From Owenia fusiformis (taxonomy: Eukaryota; Annelida; Polychaeta; Sabellida; Oweniidae), in NCBI GenBank assembly GCA_903813345.2, contig CAIIXF020000001.1, forward strand, positions 33,810,866 to 33,874,865: a stretch of 64,000 nucleotides of DNA. The letters run 5' to 3'. Position 1 is the stretch's first letter. Every line of letters starts with the position of its first letter. The notes under the pieces were generated by a model. The model ran no database searches. It was given only the letters and a program-made list of their open reading frames with translations, and was not told the origin of the DNA. The position numbers and the translations under genes were made by a program. This document shows, piece after piece, positions 43,930-56,702 of this stretch.

Positions 43930-44430
43930 TTTTTTTTCAACGAAATCACATCCAAGGGTTGAATTTTTATTAGCTATTTAGAGAGTGAGTCCTGCCTAGT
44001 ATTAATTTCAATAAAAAAGTTAAAATAGAACCCTATTTGAGAGTCAATCTAATACTTACATTACATTGATAAATTAAGGCAAATCCTGAAATATTTTTAA
44101 AGTGCATTTTTTTATGAAATATTATCCAGCAAGTATTTAGATGAAACGGTCTTATTTAAATACAAATCATAACATGATGATATTTTTCATGAAACATTTT
44201 TCAATGAAATTCAATTGAAGGGTCAAGATAAAACGAGCTAATTTAGGTGAAAACCCTTACATGATGATGTGTTTTCATAACTTCTTTCATAAAATTCCAT
44301 CAAGCGGTGAAGATAAAATTATCGAATTTAAGTGATTTAGGATCAAGAGGATATGTTTTCTTTGATATTTTCTATGAAATCCCATCCAATGGTCAAGGTA
44401 AAATTTTGATTTTGATTTGGTATTAGGTCA
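43930..44430. repeat. Degenerate tandem repeat, about 85-110 bp
   Basis: Recurring phrases: GAAATCACATCCAAGGGTT (43943), GAAATTCAATTGAAGGGTC (44206), AAAATTCCATCAAGCGGTG (44291), GAAATCCCATCCAATGGTC (44369). Old and poorly kept. No gene. Confidence 0.55.
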
Positions 44431-44639
44431 CGTGTTCGAAAGATCCATATAAGGCCCAAAGAACCATATAGGAACGTCATTTTGAATGTCACGTGATATA
44501 TCCATATAAGGCTTTTAGAACCATGTATGGAAAGATGAGAGGAAGCCCCTGCGACTGTTTCACGATTTTATCCGAACGTTGTTCGGATCATTTCGGTTTT
44601 TATGCACTTCATTATTGTACCGAAGTTTGCCGATTCGAT

Positions 44640-44850
44640 TCGTCGTATTTCGGAATCCTGGTGACAATTTTATACTCCATTGGAGTATTTTTGACCTACT
44701 TCTTATGACGGAAATTCCCGAACCTTGTTCGGATTAATCCGGATTTTCTGACCTACTTTATCTACCGAGATTTCACGAGTTAACATTCGTCTCATTCCGG
44801 AATCCTGGTGACAATTTTATACTCCATTGGAGTATTTTTGATCTACTTTT
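44640..44850. repeat. Direct duplication, 147-bp spacing
   Basis: CGGAATCCTGGTGACAATTT occurs at about 44650 and 44798, each followed by TATACTCCATTGGAGTATTT, a perfect short palindrome (ATACTCC, ATT, GGAGTAT). Confidence 0.8.
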
Positions 44851-44909
44851 TCTGGATTTTGCCCTACTAATTATATCTTGACAACAAGCAAATCAAAAAG
44901 TTCGACATG

Positions 44910-44990
44910 AACGGGTCTCGATCAACTAACCTAATCAATGGAAGCCAGGCACGCTAACCATGAGGCCAACGAGCTACTGATATGAAAGAA
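44910..44990 (-). ncRNA. tRNA-like or tRNA-derived SINE sequence
   Basis: On the minus strand TAGCTCGTTGGC resembles an A box and GTTGATCGAGACCC a B box, about 60 bases apart. Between them are TGGTTAGCGTG and other tRNA-like phrases. No intact cloverleaf could be drawn by eye, so this is at best a tRNA-derived pseudogene. Confidence 0.3.
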
Positions 44991-45074
44991 CAAAAGTATT
45001 ATATATTTATACCGAGCGTCAATTCAAAATGATCCTCACTTAAATACGACTCGTCAGTTGTATCCAGAATAGTA

Positions 45075-45140
45075 GAACGCCTATGGCGCTAGTGAATAAC
45101 CAAGTCCCAGGTGGGTGGTTCGTATCCCTCCGTGATATAT
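45075..45140 (+). ncRNA. tRNA-like sequence, opposite orientation to the previous one
   Basis: TGGCGCTAGTG (about 45083) fits an A box and GGTTCGTATCC (about 45117) a B box with one mismatch, 34 bases apart. No complete acceptor stem. Probably the head of a SINE. Confidence 0.35.
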
Positions 45141-46084
45141 ACTATTTTTGTTTTATTAAATACGACAGAAAGGAGCAAGGTGTAGGTTGAAAACAAGACG
45201 TTAGTTTGTTTCAAAACAGTTTGGAAACATTAATCTCTGATAATTTTAGGTTTTCCACTCCTGAAGGGCCCCTAGATCTATGAAATTCATTAATCAAGAC
45301 AGTGTAAAATTTTCAGATATATGTAATACGTTTTCATACTTTAGCCTGTGGAATCAACTAAATATTACATTTTGGATTTCATTGATATCCTGTCATAGTC
45401 CTAATTTTTTTTTGAAACATTATTTTTTCAACACTGATACAAATTTCCCTGACATTTCCCTGACATATCTACCGTTTCAAAATTCCCGGTCATCTTTGGC
45501 CCCTTTGACCTAAAATTACCTGACATTTCCAGCACTTGGAAAATCAAGTCAATTTCCCTGACATTTCCAGGTGTGTACGAACCCTGGAAATATCCCAATG
45601 GCTCGCCCTATGAATCGCTAGCACAGATTGGATTGATTAGTGTTTCAAATTGGTGGACGAAGTGTTTGATTAGATAATTTACATATTAAGCTTCTGAAAG
45701 GGGCAACAAGGCCTGTACATAGAAAATTCGAAATTTTTTACATTTTCTGAATCTTTTTTTATACATTTTTTCTTAAAATGTATGGATAAACAATAAAATT
45801 TCAGCATTAAGCAGTGCAAATTCAGTTCAAAGCTTTTATAAAGGGAGTCCAACTTATAGATTTTGAAAATCCGACTCGTTTAAAGAAGAATATCAGCAGC
45901 TTAAATCATACAAAATGGATGGAGGTGGGGGGGGGGGGTAGGCGATTTCTGCAAGAAAACTCAACAAATTTGGAAGATTTATTTTTTTCAAGATATTTAC
46001 AACTGAATTGCCAAATGAATAGGCGCAGTGCATGGCAAAATATGTAAGGTCTTCTAGTATTTTTTTGAACTGATACGCTTCTAA
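45141..46084. other. Non-coding, mixed repeat debris
   Basis: TTTCCCTGACATTTCC phrases recur at 45445-45580. A segment at about 45630-45680 resembles 4640-4690. A G run at 45926-45939 and following text resemble 3117-3180. No gene supported. Confidence 0.4.
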
Positions 46085-46215
46085 GATATGAGATCTATTA
46101 TAAAAGGCGCATCATCATCATCATCATCAACGTGCAAAAGTCAATGTTTTTGCAATAAATCAGGCAACAATGGTCTACACGACCTGTAATAAATAGGTAT
46201 GAGGGGCGTTATTAT
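46085..46215. repeat. Solo copy of the 613-1163 foldback arm
   Basis: GAGATCTATTATAAAAGG, AACGTGCAAAAGTCAATG and TCTACACGACCTGTAATA match the left arm at 624-710, with a (CAT)n insertion at 46111-46128. Confidence 0.7.
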
Positions 46216-46679
46216 CACAACACTGACATTGCTCACTTTTTAAAGTTGTTTCAATGCGTTATATGTAAATGGGCGTGTGGAAGGCCCGTGGGTGGCAATA
46301 AAATAACTCGAACTTCAAATTAAAATATATATAAAATAGTATATTTCAAACTTCAATGTTCAAAATACAATGCTCTGTAATGTACAACATGAACTCTTAC
46401 AACAACTACTGACAAGCCAACACCCAAACTCATGAGTGAGAAAGACCATATAAGGGAACAATAGATATATAAAACTGACACAGTTTGCATAGTTGAATAA
46501 CTGGTTTCAATAAAAGGTGAAAAGTGAACATGGTATTAAAAGAGTAAAACTGCAAACAACCTACTTAGGGACCTGTTATATTGAGATGAATAGGGATTGA
46601 TTAATATGAACAGTAATAATATAAAATGTGAAAATGACCATGTTACATATATATACAAAAAATAACACCATTGTTACAA
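46216..46679. other. Non-coding stretch
   Basis: AT-rich, no repeat or gene recognised. Confidence 0.4.
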
Positions 46680-46915
46680 AATCACAAAAAGTGAAATATC
46701 TATTCTTGTATTGCATTTTCTTTCACTGGACATATTTTAATTTGCATTGCTATTAGATACATTTTAAGGGTTCATATGAAAATTGAACCACGAAAACAGA
46801 TGTACTTTAAGTAAAAGGGAACTTTCTACCATACCCGCCATGCTATCTGACCCGAACGAGCCACCTTGTGGTGAGACTGGTAACTACCTGCTCGCATCTG
46901 CGTTATTACGCAGAG
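46680..46915. mobile_element. Second copy of the 14466-14912 TIR element, 5'-truncated
   Basis: ATCACAAAAAGTGAAATATC to CTCGCATCTGCGTTATT is close to 14685-14912. The left TIR is missing. The 46783-47034 frame lies over it and is not a gene. Confidence 0.75.
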
Positions 46916-48397
46916 ACATAAACGTATACACAAGGAAACGATATAGGGAGCTAACCTATTTTATCTCTCTATACATTTTAACTTTAATACATCGTTACAA
47001 AAAAATACAAAATACCTGTATATTGATTTTTTGACCTTCACCGATTCTTGAATTGAACCGAATTTGTCCAAAGGTCTTGAAACGTAAAATACCTAAATGT
47101 TTATCTTTGACCTTGGGATGACCTTGTACAAGAAACATTAATGTTGACCTCGGTTCATCTAATCATAATTCGCCAAGGGCCATAGTATCATCAAACGCCA
47201 AATACCTAGACATTGATCGTTTACTTTTGAATGAACTTAACTCTGACCTTCGGAGACCAACTTACTAAGGTTAAATGGTGTAGAAGGAGATGTCCCGACA
47301 GACAGACAAAATGACAGACAGACAAAACATGCTTTTATAGTCTCTACAACTCCTTTTGCCCTCATACTTGATGGGCCAGTGAGCGTTCTACTAAGGTCAG
47401 AGGTCAAAGTCATTCTAGGTTAAAGGCAGAATCAGATATATGGAGGTGACAAAATTACAAGCAACATGTACAATTGACGTACTTATCTATTCCTTACAAT
47501 CTCAAATACAATATCGCACAAATATTTACGATATGTTAGAAATTGATGAAGTTATAATAGATTAAAAGTGCAAAATTGTAAATAATAAGTAACCATTCTT
47601 ATAGAAGAAATATACAAAAGTCATTGTTGTAAACTCTTTAGTTTTTCTGAAATAAAGTGTGCAGTTTTGGGATTTTTAGAAAATAGACATGAAAAGGAAT
47701 GACATAAGCCAGAAATATTCTAAAATTGAAACAATTTTTTGTTAGACTGCTTGCTAGATCCGATTCTCTCTTTAAAATGTCAATATCTAGGTTTACGCGT
47801 TTTTTACACTTGGTCTGAGATTCGACCATTGATGAGGCATAATAAGGTGACCTGAAGTCAAGGTCATTCCTATGTAAAATATCAATATCTATGTATTTTA
47901 GCGGATTTATTTTAATTAATAAATCTTATTACAAAACACATCTTCTTACAAAACATATCAAATTATTCATATTGCCAATGTAAGTTGTTTACAATGCAAG
48001 GCAATATATAAAACCGCCCTATGATAAACATATATATATTTAATAAAATACATGATGTTTAAGTCATAAATCATACCCCTCTAAATTTGGGAGGGTGGAA
48101 GAGGAAAATTCATTTTTTCAAGACCCCCAGCGAACCCCCGCCCAGAGTACTATTTTACACTGAACAAATGTTGATCCCGGGGATATTTTATACGTGTCTT
48201 ACATAAAATTTAATTTTTAAAATAAATATACATTAATTTGTGTAATATTCTGAAATATAATTCAAAACGTGGATGTCTATAAAACATGGATATTTATAAA
48301 ATAATAAATATACAAATAAATATGCAATTAAACCAAATTACAAAATTTAAAGTTCTAAGTCACATAAGTCATTATAAACTGATAAAACATCCTTTTA
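46916..48397. other. Non-coding, GACCTT-rich repeat debris
   Basis: TGACCTTGGGATGACCTTG-type phrases (47100-47260) and GACAGACAGACAAAATGACA (47300-47325) look like a decayed HINE core and microsatellite, but no end hairpins were found. No gene. Confidence 0.4.
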
Positions 48398-49433
48398 ATG
48401 AAGGACCCACGGTCCTGTGCTCACACAGTTTCTTGGAACCTTCAGAGGAATGTATATCCTGACTTTCAAACAAAAATATTGATTTGGATTTGTAGTCTCG
48501 AACTTTGAGAAACTTAGATAGCACAGTTGTGTGACCTAGTTTGATGACCCTTGACCTTGAAAATTTTACTTATTCAGAGCTCAGTAAGGTCTCTTGTGAT
48601 TAAGCTGACCAAAATTTACATCCAAAAATCAATTTGAAAAATCAACTTTTTGACCTTTCGAAGGTCAATGAAGGTCAACTGAATGTCAAATCCTAAAACT
48701 AATGTCAGATTTGAACTCCTGGCAACTTGTAGATGAAATTGGTCAAACTGAAGACGTCAAATATCTCAAAAACGATAAAAATTTGATGCTGACATATATT
48801 GAGCAATATGTAGGGAATGCTTAAATCTAGTAATGATGTAATTCATTGCAAGAAATGATCAAGTATAAGGCAAACTTTGAGAAACTTGTCAATCACAAAA
48901 CCTGCCATTGACTTTATGCATGACAAAGTTTCCTGAAAATGTCAAAGTCCTACTTTTTGTCAAATTTTATAGAGTAAACACCAAAAACTGTAATTCCAAG
49001 AGCTTTGAAATCTTCAGAGGACATAAGTTGCATATACAGCAACTACTAAAAGTTATTTGAAAGTTCTACTTGAACAAAATGTGTAGAATTTACAGAAAAT
49101 TTGACTTTTTGACATCAAAATCCGCAATTTCTCGGAAACCGGGCGAACTTGGGAAATGGCGATGATAGGTCAAATAGGCATTATGGATATGTATAAAGTG
49201 AATGTGGATATGACTCAATCCGAATAGCAGTTTTAATTTGTGCGGCCAATGTTGAGGGATGGACGGACCAACGGACGGACTGACGGACATCTTGTAATAT
49301 ATAGATACACTGTCCCACATGTTTTGTTAAAGAGCAACTGAAGCATACAATCTTTCCACAAAGATAACGGATGGACGGACGGACCAACGGACGGACGCCT
49401 GGTCGATCCCATAGGCTCACTGTGTGAGCCAAA
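48398..49433 (-). mobile_element. HINE-like element, family C
   Basis: Read on the minus strand: start stem-loop GGCTCAC, ACA, GTGAGCC (49414-49430); (CCGT)n blocks at 49370-49396 and 49257-49285; a core with AAGGTCAA phrases; inner inverted repeat ACTGTGTGAGC (48419-48429); 3' hairpin AGGACC, GTG, GGTCCT (48402-48416). Same order of parts as families A and B, different sequence. The frames at 49090-49472 are microsatellite products. Confidence 0.75.
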
Positions 49434-50570
49434 AATACAATAGGCATATTTGGAGTACATTTCGGTAGCCAAAGTAATATTGGCCTATTTACTTTGGTTT
49501 TACTATTTTTTATTTAACAGTGAATAACTTAGTAGCTTGTGAGACAACTATAGTTCTTACCATGCATAAAACGAGCCCTAGAATGATAATGATACCTATA
49601 TTATTTATTTATATTGAAAATGCAAATACATGTATCTGGCTCTTCTGGATGACATGACTGTAGCGATACGAGAAAACCAACTGATAACCATACACTTCCT
49701 AAAGGTGCCAAAGCATTTAATCATAGTCCTGCTATTTCTTCACAATCTGCAAGTGAACTCCTACTTTTCATAATCTAAATAAAATGTGATTGTGACTGAG
49801 CAATTATAACAGACATGATAACTTTTCATAATTTTGTAATGTTGCTTCATTTTGCTCAAATAATTCAGGATAAGCTTATTTGAGCTTCATTTTGTTCAAC
49901 TGTACATAGGATTAGAATTGTTGAATGAACTGAAGCCCCCATTGCATAGTTTTGATAAGATGACAACTATAGAAGATTACCTCGCACCCAAGGATATGTA
50001 TAATTTTCATTTTAAATAAATATGTTTCATTTTTTAACAGACACACATACATCATGCTCTTACAACTTGTAGGTTACAAGCAACAATTATTCGTGAACAC
50101 AATCATTCAACTATCTGTATAACCAGAGATGCTTCAGGACTTTCTTCCCTCTTTTGTTTTCTTGGTCTTTAATACTGTAGTATTGTCATTGTGAAGGTGA
50201 TCAGACAGTACATTTTCCTGGATGAGAATAAGTTCCTTGCATTTGTACAGTAGACACATTATATAATATAGCACCATCATGGAAAAACATTGTACAGCTG
50301 ACAGCTGTACAGGCAGTCCCACTGCAAATTGGTGCTCCATTGTAATTTGTAAACCAAAAGGTGGTTTCCTCAGCTTCACTAAACTACATCATAAAGATTC
50401 CCTGTGCTGGAGCGTCTTCCAGGAAGTAAATCAAAGTAAATTGTTCTGTCCTCCATGTTTGTTCAAACTTGAAACCTGAAAGTGCAAATCCAAAAATTCC
50501 TGAGCTATTATTTGGTGCATTTTGGAGTTTCAAAGGCAAAAATCAAATAGACAAATAAAAATAATATCAT
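49434..50570. other. Non-coding, with one strong palindrome
   Basis: TGTACAGCT, GAC, AGCTGTACA (50291-50311) is a perfect 9-bp stem. Frames across it on both strands have no recognised domain. Nothing else found. Confidence 0.45.
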
Positions 50571-50574
50571 AACT

Positions 50575-50985
50575 GTGCCCGTGAAAAAACCAAATGGCTA
50601 CATGTTCACTGTACCCATAAGATGAGCGAACACAGCTATATATACACTTTACCAATAAATTGAGCAAACAGCTACGCTACATGTTTACTTTCACAATACT
50701 GTGCCCATGAAATGAGCAAACAGCTACTTGTGTACTATGCCCATAAAATGAGCAAAAAGCTACATGTGTACTGTGCCCATGAAATGAGCAAACAGCTTCA
50801 TGTCACTGTGCCCATGAAATGAGCAAACAGCTACATGTGTACTGTGCCCATGAAATCAGTGAGCAAACAGCTAAACGAGCAATGGACCAATGATATGAAT
50901 AAATAGGTATATGCCTATTGTGCCTATGAAATGAGCAAATGATACACTGTACCAACAAAATAAGCAAGCATCTACTTACGTCGTA
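50575..50985. repeat. Minisatellite, CTGTGCCCATGAAATGAGCA unit
   Basis: About eight degenerate copies of ACTGTGCCCATGAAATGAGC plus AAACAGCTACATGTGT, spacing about 45-60 bp. Confidence 0.8.
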
Positions 50986-52735
50986 ATGTCCCATGCAATA
51001 TCCACAGGCTCTGCAGGTTCAGCAAATTGAAAGGATTTGTACGTGCTTGTTTTCTTGTGTGTTGCACTTGTACTTTATGTTGTAAATCTTACTCGAGTCT
51101 CTAGCTTACAGCTAGACGAAACTTCATTAATTTCGTATGTACTGTGCTACACGCACCTACACGCACCTAGAACTCATTTTTAATACATTTTATAAATATT
51201 TTTAAGAATATTAATCATATTTAGGATGAAGCGTTGCTTGTCTGGATTTAGATATTTCAAAATTTCATTTCGGAGTTTGACACATGGTGAAATTTTCTCG
51301 CTGTAGCTAAAAATGGCTTCCGGTTCTGGACGTGAATAACATTTGAAATTATTCTCGCTTAAAGAAATCAAATATAACAATAGATTCAGACGGGGATGTG
51401 AGCTGATGTTCTTCAAATCTATACATAAAGGTATATTTCATATTATTATGCCATATTTACTGTGCGTGTGACACAATGATTTACAATATTTATAATACTA
51501 AGGCAGCTCAATCTTCCTCCTCAAAGCCGGAATATAGAGAAGGCTTTGGACCGAAGTAATGTAAATCTATCCCTCAATGTCAGCCATTGTGCTAGTATTT
51601 CAATTTCAAAATCCGAAGGTCGAGTAAACTTTGTCATGATCACGAGAATATATCGACACTACAGTAGTAGATCTAACAGTAAGGCGGGTAGCCTGGGGCG
51701 GGTAGTAAAGTCATATAGTCTACTTGCACTCGTATTGTACCATTGAACTGTGAACCATTAAATTCCATTTATCATAATATCACAGGAAACATAGCTGATC
51801 TGTGAAGCATAAAGTTTACTTCCTGTCCTCCTCCTCCATTCTATTGTGAGATGTTGTAAGCTTACGAATATTTTGGGGAATTTCCGCTGAATTTCAGTGA
51901 ATTTTCTGACTTCTATCTGGAATATTATCTCCTTCGGTGCTTTTCAGCTTAAAATCCTAAAGCCTACAGGCTCCTCAGTGATAGTTAGTTACATTGCCTG
52001 ACGACTAAATCCCATCTATGACACCTTGTAAACTGACCTTCTGGATCAATGTATAATCCAAACATAAAACTACTTGATTTTGCAATGGGCGATATTCTAA
52101 CTCCCAGATACCAGGATGTGTGTACTGAACGAAACGTTAACTTATATATCAGACATTGATCCCGGGGATTTCTCTCTGTTAAAAACTAAAAGAATTACTT
52201 CAGTATTTATAAAAAATATTTCTGGAATTTAAATAAATATTAATTAAAGCTTACCTAATATCATATGAAGTAAAAAATGCTTAGCCTAATTATAAGTATT
52301 TCAATTTTTACAATTTCAATTGATTTATTGAGGCTATGATTGACTATAATTATACAATGAAACTCTTGATTGGTCAGAATAATTGTATGACATTAACCTT
52401 TGTCACATGAAAACAATTCTACATGCGTTAAAGAGTCTCTATGCCATAGGATAGCACAATCAAGACTGCAAGAAATCCCAAATCCCCCTCTCTCAGTGGG
52501 CTCTCAGTGTTAATTTTGCGATTGTGCTGGCCGATCTAATTATTTTCGAAGAAATTAATTCAATCTGAAGTTTGAATATTCCGGGAAAGTCCTCCTGTTA
52601 TCTGATTGGTCGCTGAATTTGTTTATCATAAACCTGATTGGCTCCCTGGTTCAAGGTGCTTGTTGGCGCTTGTGTGACTCAATGGTGATTTCCCTCGATA
52701 ACTGAGGAGATTGGTTGTTCTGTTTCCAATATTCA
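50986..52735. other. Non-coding stretch, no gene recognised
   Basis: Frames of up to about 78 codons show no known domain. Motifs such as GATTGGTCGCTGAATT and CTGATTGGCTCC (52600-52650) contain inverted CCAAT boxes, but a promoter is not supported by anything else. Confidence 0.4.
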
Positions 52736-52900
52736 GGCCTGTCAACTGTCCCGCAATTTGCGTATTTGTCACGCATTTGCTGAAGAATTTGAAGTCACGC
52801 CAGTTATTTTTGCGTGACAGAAAATGTCACGCAAATACGCATTTTACCTGGTAATTGTCAAGCAAAAATATTTCTGTAGAAAATTTTCTAAAAAAGATCG
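52736..52900. mobile_element. Relative of the 2697-3032 MITE, inverted
   Basis: CAGGCCTGTCAACTGTCCCG to about ATTTCTGTAGAAA is the complement of 2875-3032. The other end is missing. The frame starting at 52824 begins inside it and is rejected. Confidence 0.75.
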
Positions 52901-54389
52901 TCTACACAGCAAAAATACGAACGACGGGGAAAAAACGTACGCATTTCGTTTGGACTTTTCACGCGAATTACGGATATGTCACGCATTCCGTTCGAGATTT
53001 TTCGTACGTAATATTGATATCATTGTTGTGATATTCCCCATATCAAATCCCTCCTTGTGGATAACTACTTTTTATCCAATGGTTGCAAAGATATACATCG
53101 AATATCACGTGAAGATATATTTCATGATGTGGATCAAGATATCATTATCATATATAACTTTAGCAAAAAATCCCCAAACCATCAAAGTGATATTCGATAG
53201 TTTCAGAAGTGATATTCAGCCAGCTTTTGGTATCTGGGAGCTCTGACATCCCCCCTCAAATCTTTGAGGGGACCAAATGGCAAAAAATATTCTGCGCTTG
53301 CAAGGATTTTTTTTTAAAGTAAGGCCAATTTTCTCTTAGAATAAGGCCAATAAAAGCGCTTTAATGCCCTTCAGCACTTTTAAGACCCTTCAACACTTTT
53401 TTTTAGCAAAAAGGTACATATGTCCACATATCTTTAAGGAGATATCAGAAGGGTTGGCTGTAATGGCTGAGCCCCTTCCCCAGGTTATGGGCCTGGATGT
53501 AACTTATTGCTTCTTTGAGATCATCATCCATACATTTTTTGAATTGAATCTATTTTTCAGTAAAGTGTATTCTTTGCAAAATCTTCAATGACAAAGTCAT
53601 TTTTACAGAATTTTCAATGTTGTTATTTCTTTACAGAATCTGTTGAGAATTTATTTATTGATTCTTTACAGATCAACACACACACAGTTTCTGCATTGAA
53701 TCTGTATTTTTTCTGTAATGAGATTTCTTTGCAGAATCATTAAAGAAAGAAAAACTGTACAGATTCTTCAAATGTATCAAATCTGCAAAGTTTCTTTAAT
53801 GAATTTCCGTAAAGATTTTTTAAAGATAGCCATTCTTTACAGAAAATGTAATGGAAAAAATTGCCTGTGTATACTGCAGGTGAAAACATGATACAGAAAG
53901 CCTTGATTTAATTGGTTGCGAGAATCGACTCTAAATGTAAAACGACGCTGGATTACCAATATAGTTAGTGCGTCGAGTACTAATATATGAATCCTGGATT
54001 GATTGAGTAAGTTTATTACGTGAGATTGGTGACTGATACTTCTGCTAAGTTGATATATTCGATACACAGTACTGTTGATTCAGTAATCACTATAATAATT
54101 TATAACGTTTTACTTGTTCGTTCAATCGATGCAATTGACAATTGCGCACTTCCGTATCACGTTCTCATTGGTTAGTGTGTATGCCATATACCGCAGGTGA
54201 ATCTGTCATACACCGCAAGTGAATATGCCATATTCGTTGCGGAATATGACATATTTTTGTATCGTGTTTACCGCGTAACACGTTGATGACCAGTGATGGC
54301 AATAAAGCGTCCACTGTTGTGATTGATTAGATGTGATAAGTTTTATGAAATGTTTCCATGCTTATTTCTCCCAAAATGATGAACATATT
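52901..54389. other. Non-coding; repeated TTTACAGAATC phrases
   Basis: Between 53570 and 53850 phrases like TTTACAGAATC and AAAGATTCTT recur loosely in both orientations. No gene supported. Confidence 0.4.
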
Positions 54390-55650
54390 ATGTGCTTAAT
54401 GTCAAAGGTTACATGAGATTTTTACGAAAATGTGTACTCTTTTAACAAATGATTTCTGTTACCATAGCAACCAAATTACCAACATTGAGGCACTTGTTAT
54501 ACTGGTAGGACATGTAAACGGATGATTACCCGTAAATATCAAGATGATTGATTGATTGAATATTCTAGGAATTATACATGGCTTTCATAGTACCCCCTTA
54601 ATGTGCACTTTTTAACAAATTATTTCTGTTACCAGAGCAACCAATTGACCAACATTGATGGCACTTGTCATACTGGTAGGACATGATAAGCAGATAATTA
54701 CCTGTAAATATCAAGATGATTGATTAAATATTCTGGGAATTATACATAGTACCCCCTTGATGTGCAATTTTTAAGAAATGATTTCTGTTACCATAGCAAC
54801 CAATTGACCAACATTGATGGCACTTGTCATACTGGTAAGACATGATAAGCAGATGATTACCCATAAATATCAAGATGATTAATTGAATATTCCAGGAATT
54901 ATACATAGTATCTCCTTAATGTGTATTTTTTAATAAATTATTTCTGTTACCATAGCTACCACGTGTTAAACATTAATGAAACTTGTCATAGTGGTAGTGC
55001 ATTATAAGTAGATGATTACCTGTAAATATCAAGATGAATGGCTGTATATTCTAGGAATTATAGATGGCTTTCATTGTACCCCCCTTAAAATCATACCAAT
55101 GGGGTATAAATCTGTTTACCATAGTAACCAGTTATCCAACACTGATGAAATTTTCCATGATAGTCAAACATAATGATGTGAATAATGTCTGTTAATTTCA
55201 GGACAAATGGTTACTTATTTTCTTCAAAAAGTTGAAAACAAATAAAGAATTCTTTGGAAAAGTGCCACATCCCCTTTCTAAATTTACTTGCATTGCCATA
55301 TAATCATCAGCAATATTCCACTGTGTGGATAAGATAAAACAGCAGTTGATTTAATATTATCAAATATACTTTGAATAAGTTTTCTAAAATGGTTTCATGG
55401 TGATTCCTTCCAATTTCATGAAAATAATATGTGTTTTGTCTCATGGGGTATCTTAAATTTTGACGAAAATGTGTACTTTTTAACATATGATCTCCATTTC
55501 CATAGCAACCAGTTGATCAACTTTAATGAAACTTGTCAGAATGGTAGGACATGATAAGTACATGATTACCTGGAAAAATCAAGATGATAGGCTCTATATT
55601 CTAGGAATGATATATGGCTTTCCAAGTACCCCCCTTAAAATTACACCAGG
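54390..55650. repeat. Tandem repeat, 160-170 bp, HINE-core-like
   Basis: TTTCTGTTACCATAGCAACC-like starts at 54453, 54623, 54782 and 54941, with diverged ones near 55118 and 55492. Each unit has ACTTGTCATACTGGTAGGAC and AAATATCAAGATGATTGATT. Unit size fits pearl-type cores, but end structures were not found. Confidence 0.8.
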
Positions 55651-55925
55651 GGGGTATAGATCTGAATATTTCCAAAACGCTGAAAAACTAGACACCAATG
55701 ATTTCAGAATCAATGTATAATAATAAACCACAAATAACCTATATGAAGAGAAATTTGCTACTTTTCAAAACCACTTTTACACCACGCTCATCCAGTAAAA
55801 GCTTTATTCGTAAAAATTGCAGGCCACCCACTAATAATCAAATTAATCGACAGATAAGCCTATTACTTCATCAAAATTAGCACGATATACATGATAACAT
55901 ATGTGGGTTACTAAAATTATACATT
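55651..55925. other. Spacer
   Basis: No gene or repeat recognised; short frames are not supported. Confidence 0.4.
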
Positions 55926-56470
55926 TAGGGAAAAATTTATCAAGATTTGAAGGACAAAATAGATACGGAAACAACTACGCACAGAAAGTCTTAGTTTACG
56001 TACTTTCGGTATTGCTGTCGGTTAGACAAACGTATTGAGTACACTTTTTCTCCAACGATACGTTACGGAGTTTGATACGGGTAGCTAAAACGTTGTGAGA
56101 AACATGTACGCTGTAATTATTGCGATACCATTCCATACAGTGTAAAGTGAATTGAGCATTCCATTTGAAAAACTCGAATTATGTCAAACAATAAACAAAT
56201 TCATTCACCAAATTTAAGTCAAATTATACACAACACACTGTGCTTGTTCATATAGTGATACCTTTAGAACTAAAATCAATGTAATCGAAGGATAAAATGG
56301 GATACGAAAATGAGCAACGTAGAAAAGCCTCAATTTTCGTATTTTCCGTATTGCTTCACGTATAAATTGAACTGACTACGCATAAATCTGGTAAATACGT
56401 TACGGCTACGGATCCGTTGAGCTAAAAATCGTTTTGCGAAACCTCTCTAATATGTGTGAAAACCACAAAT
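55926..56470. repeat. Diverged direct duplication of about 330 bp
   Basis: GGACAAAATAGATACGGAAA (55951) and GGATAAAATGGGATACGAAA (56290) head similar stretches that include ACGTTACG and TGAGCTAAAA or GTAGCTAAAA. Confidence 0.55.
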
Positions 56471-56700
56471 TAAAAGAGCTTAAATAAGTAGCAATTGACG
56501 GAATAATTTTTTTTGGATTAAACTATTTGGACGTGTCCAAAAATATCCCTTCTCCATCGTTAATTCCACTTTCTACATTTACAGTCATTTATGGAAATTT
56601 TAAGATAAAGATAGTTAAAATATAAACAGTAGTGAATATTATTCCACGTTGTTGAATGGATTAAAGTCTGTTTGAACTTAATGAAATAATTCATCTGATT
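56471..56700. other. AT-rich spacer
   Basis: Nothing recognised. Confidence 0.4.
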
Positions 56701-56702
56701 TT

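Noticed and set aside
46783-47034. 83-codon frame
   Set aside because: Covers a copy of the TIR element also found at 14466-14912.
51180-51416. 78-codon minus-strand frame
   Set aside because: No domain recognised and no supporting splice or repeat evidence; left unannotated.
52824-53246. 140-codon frame as a gene
   Set aside because: It starts inside a MITE copy and shows no domain, codon bias or splice context.
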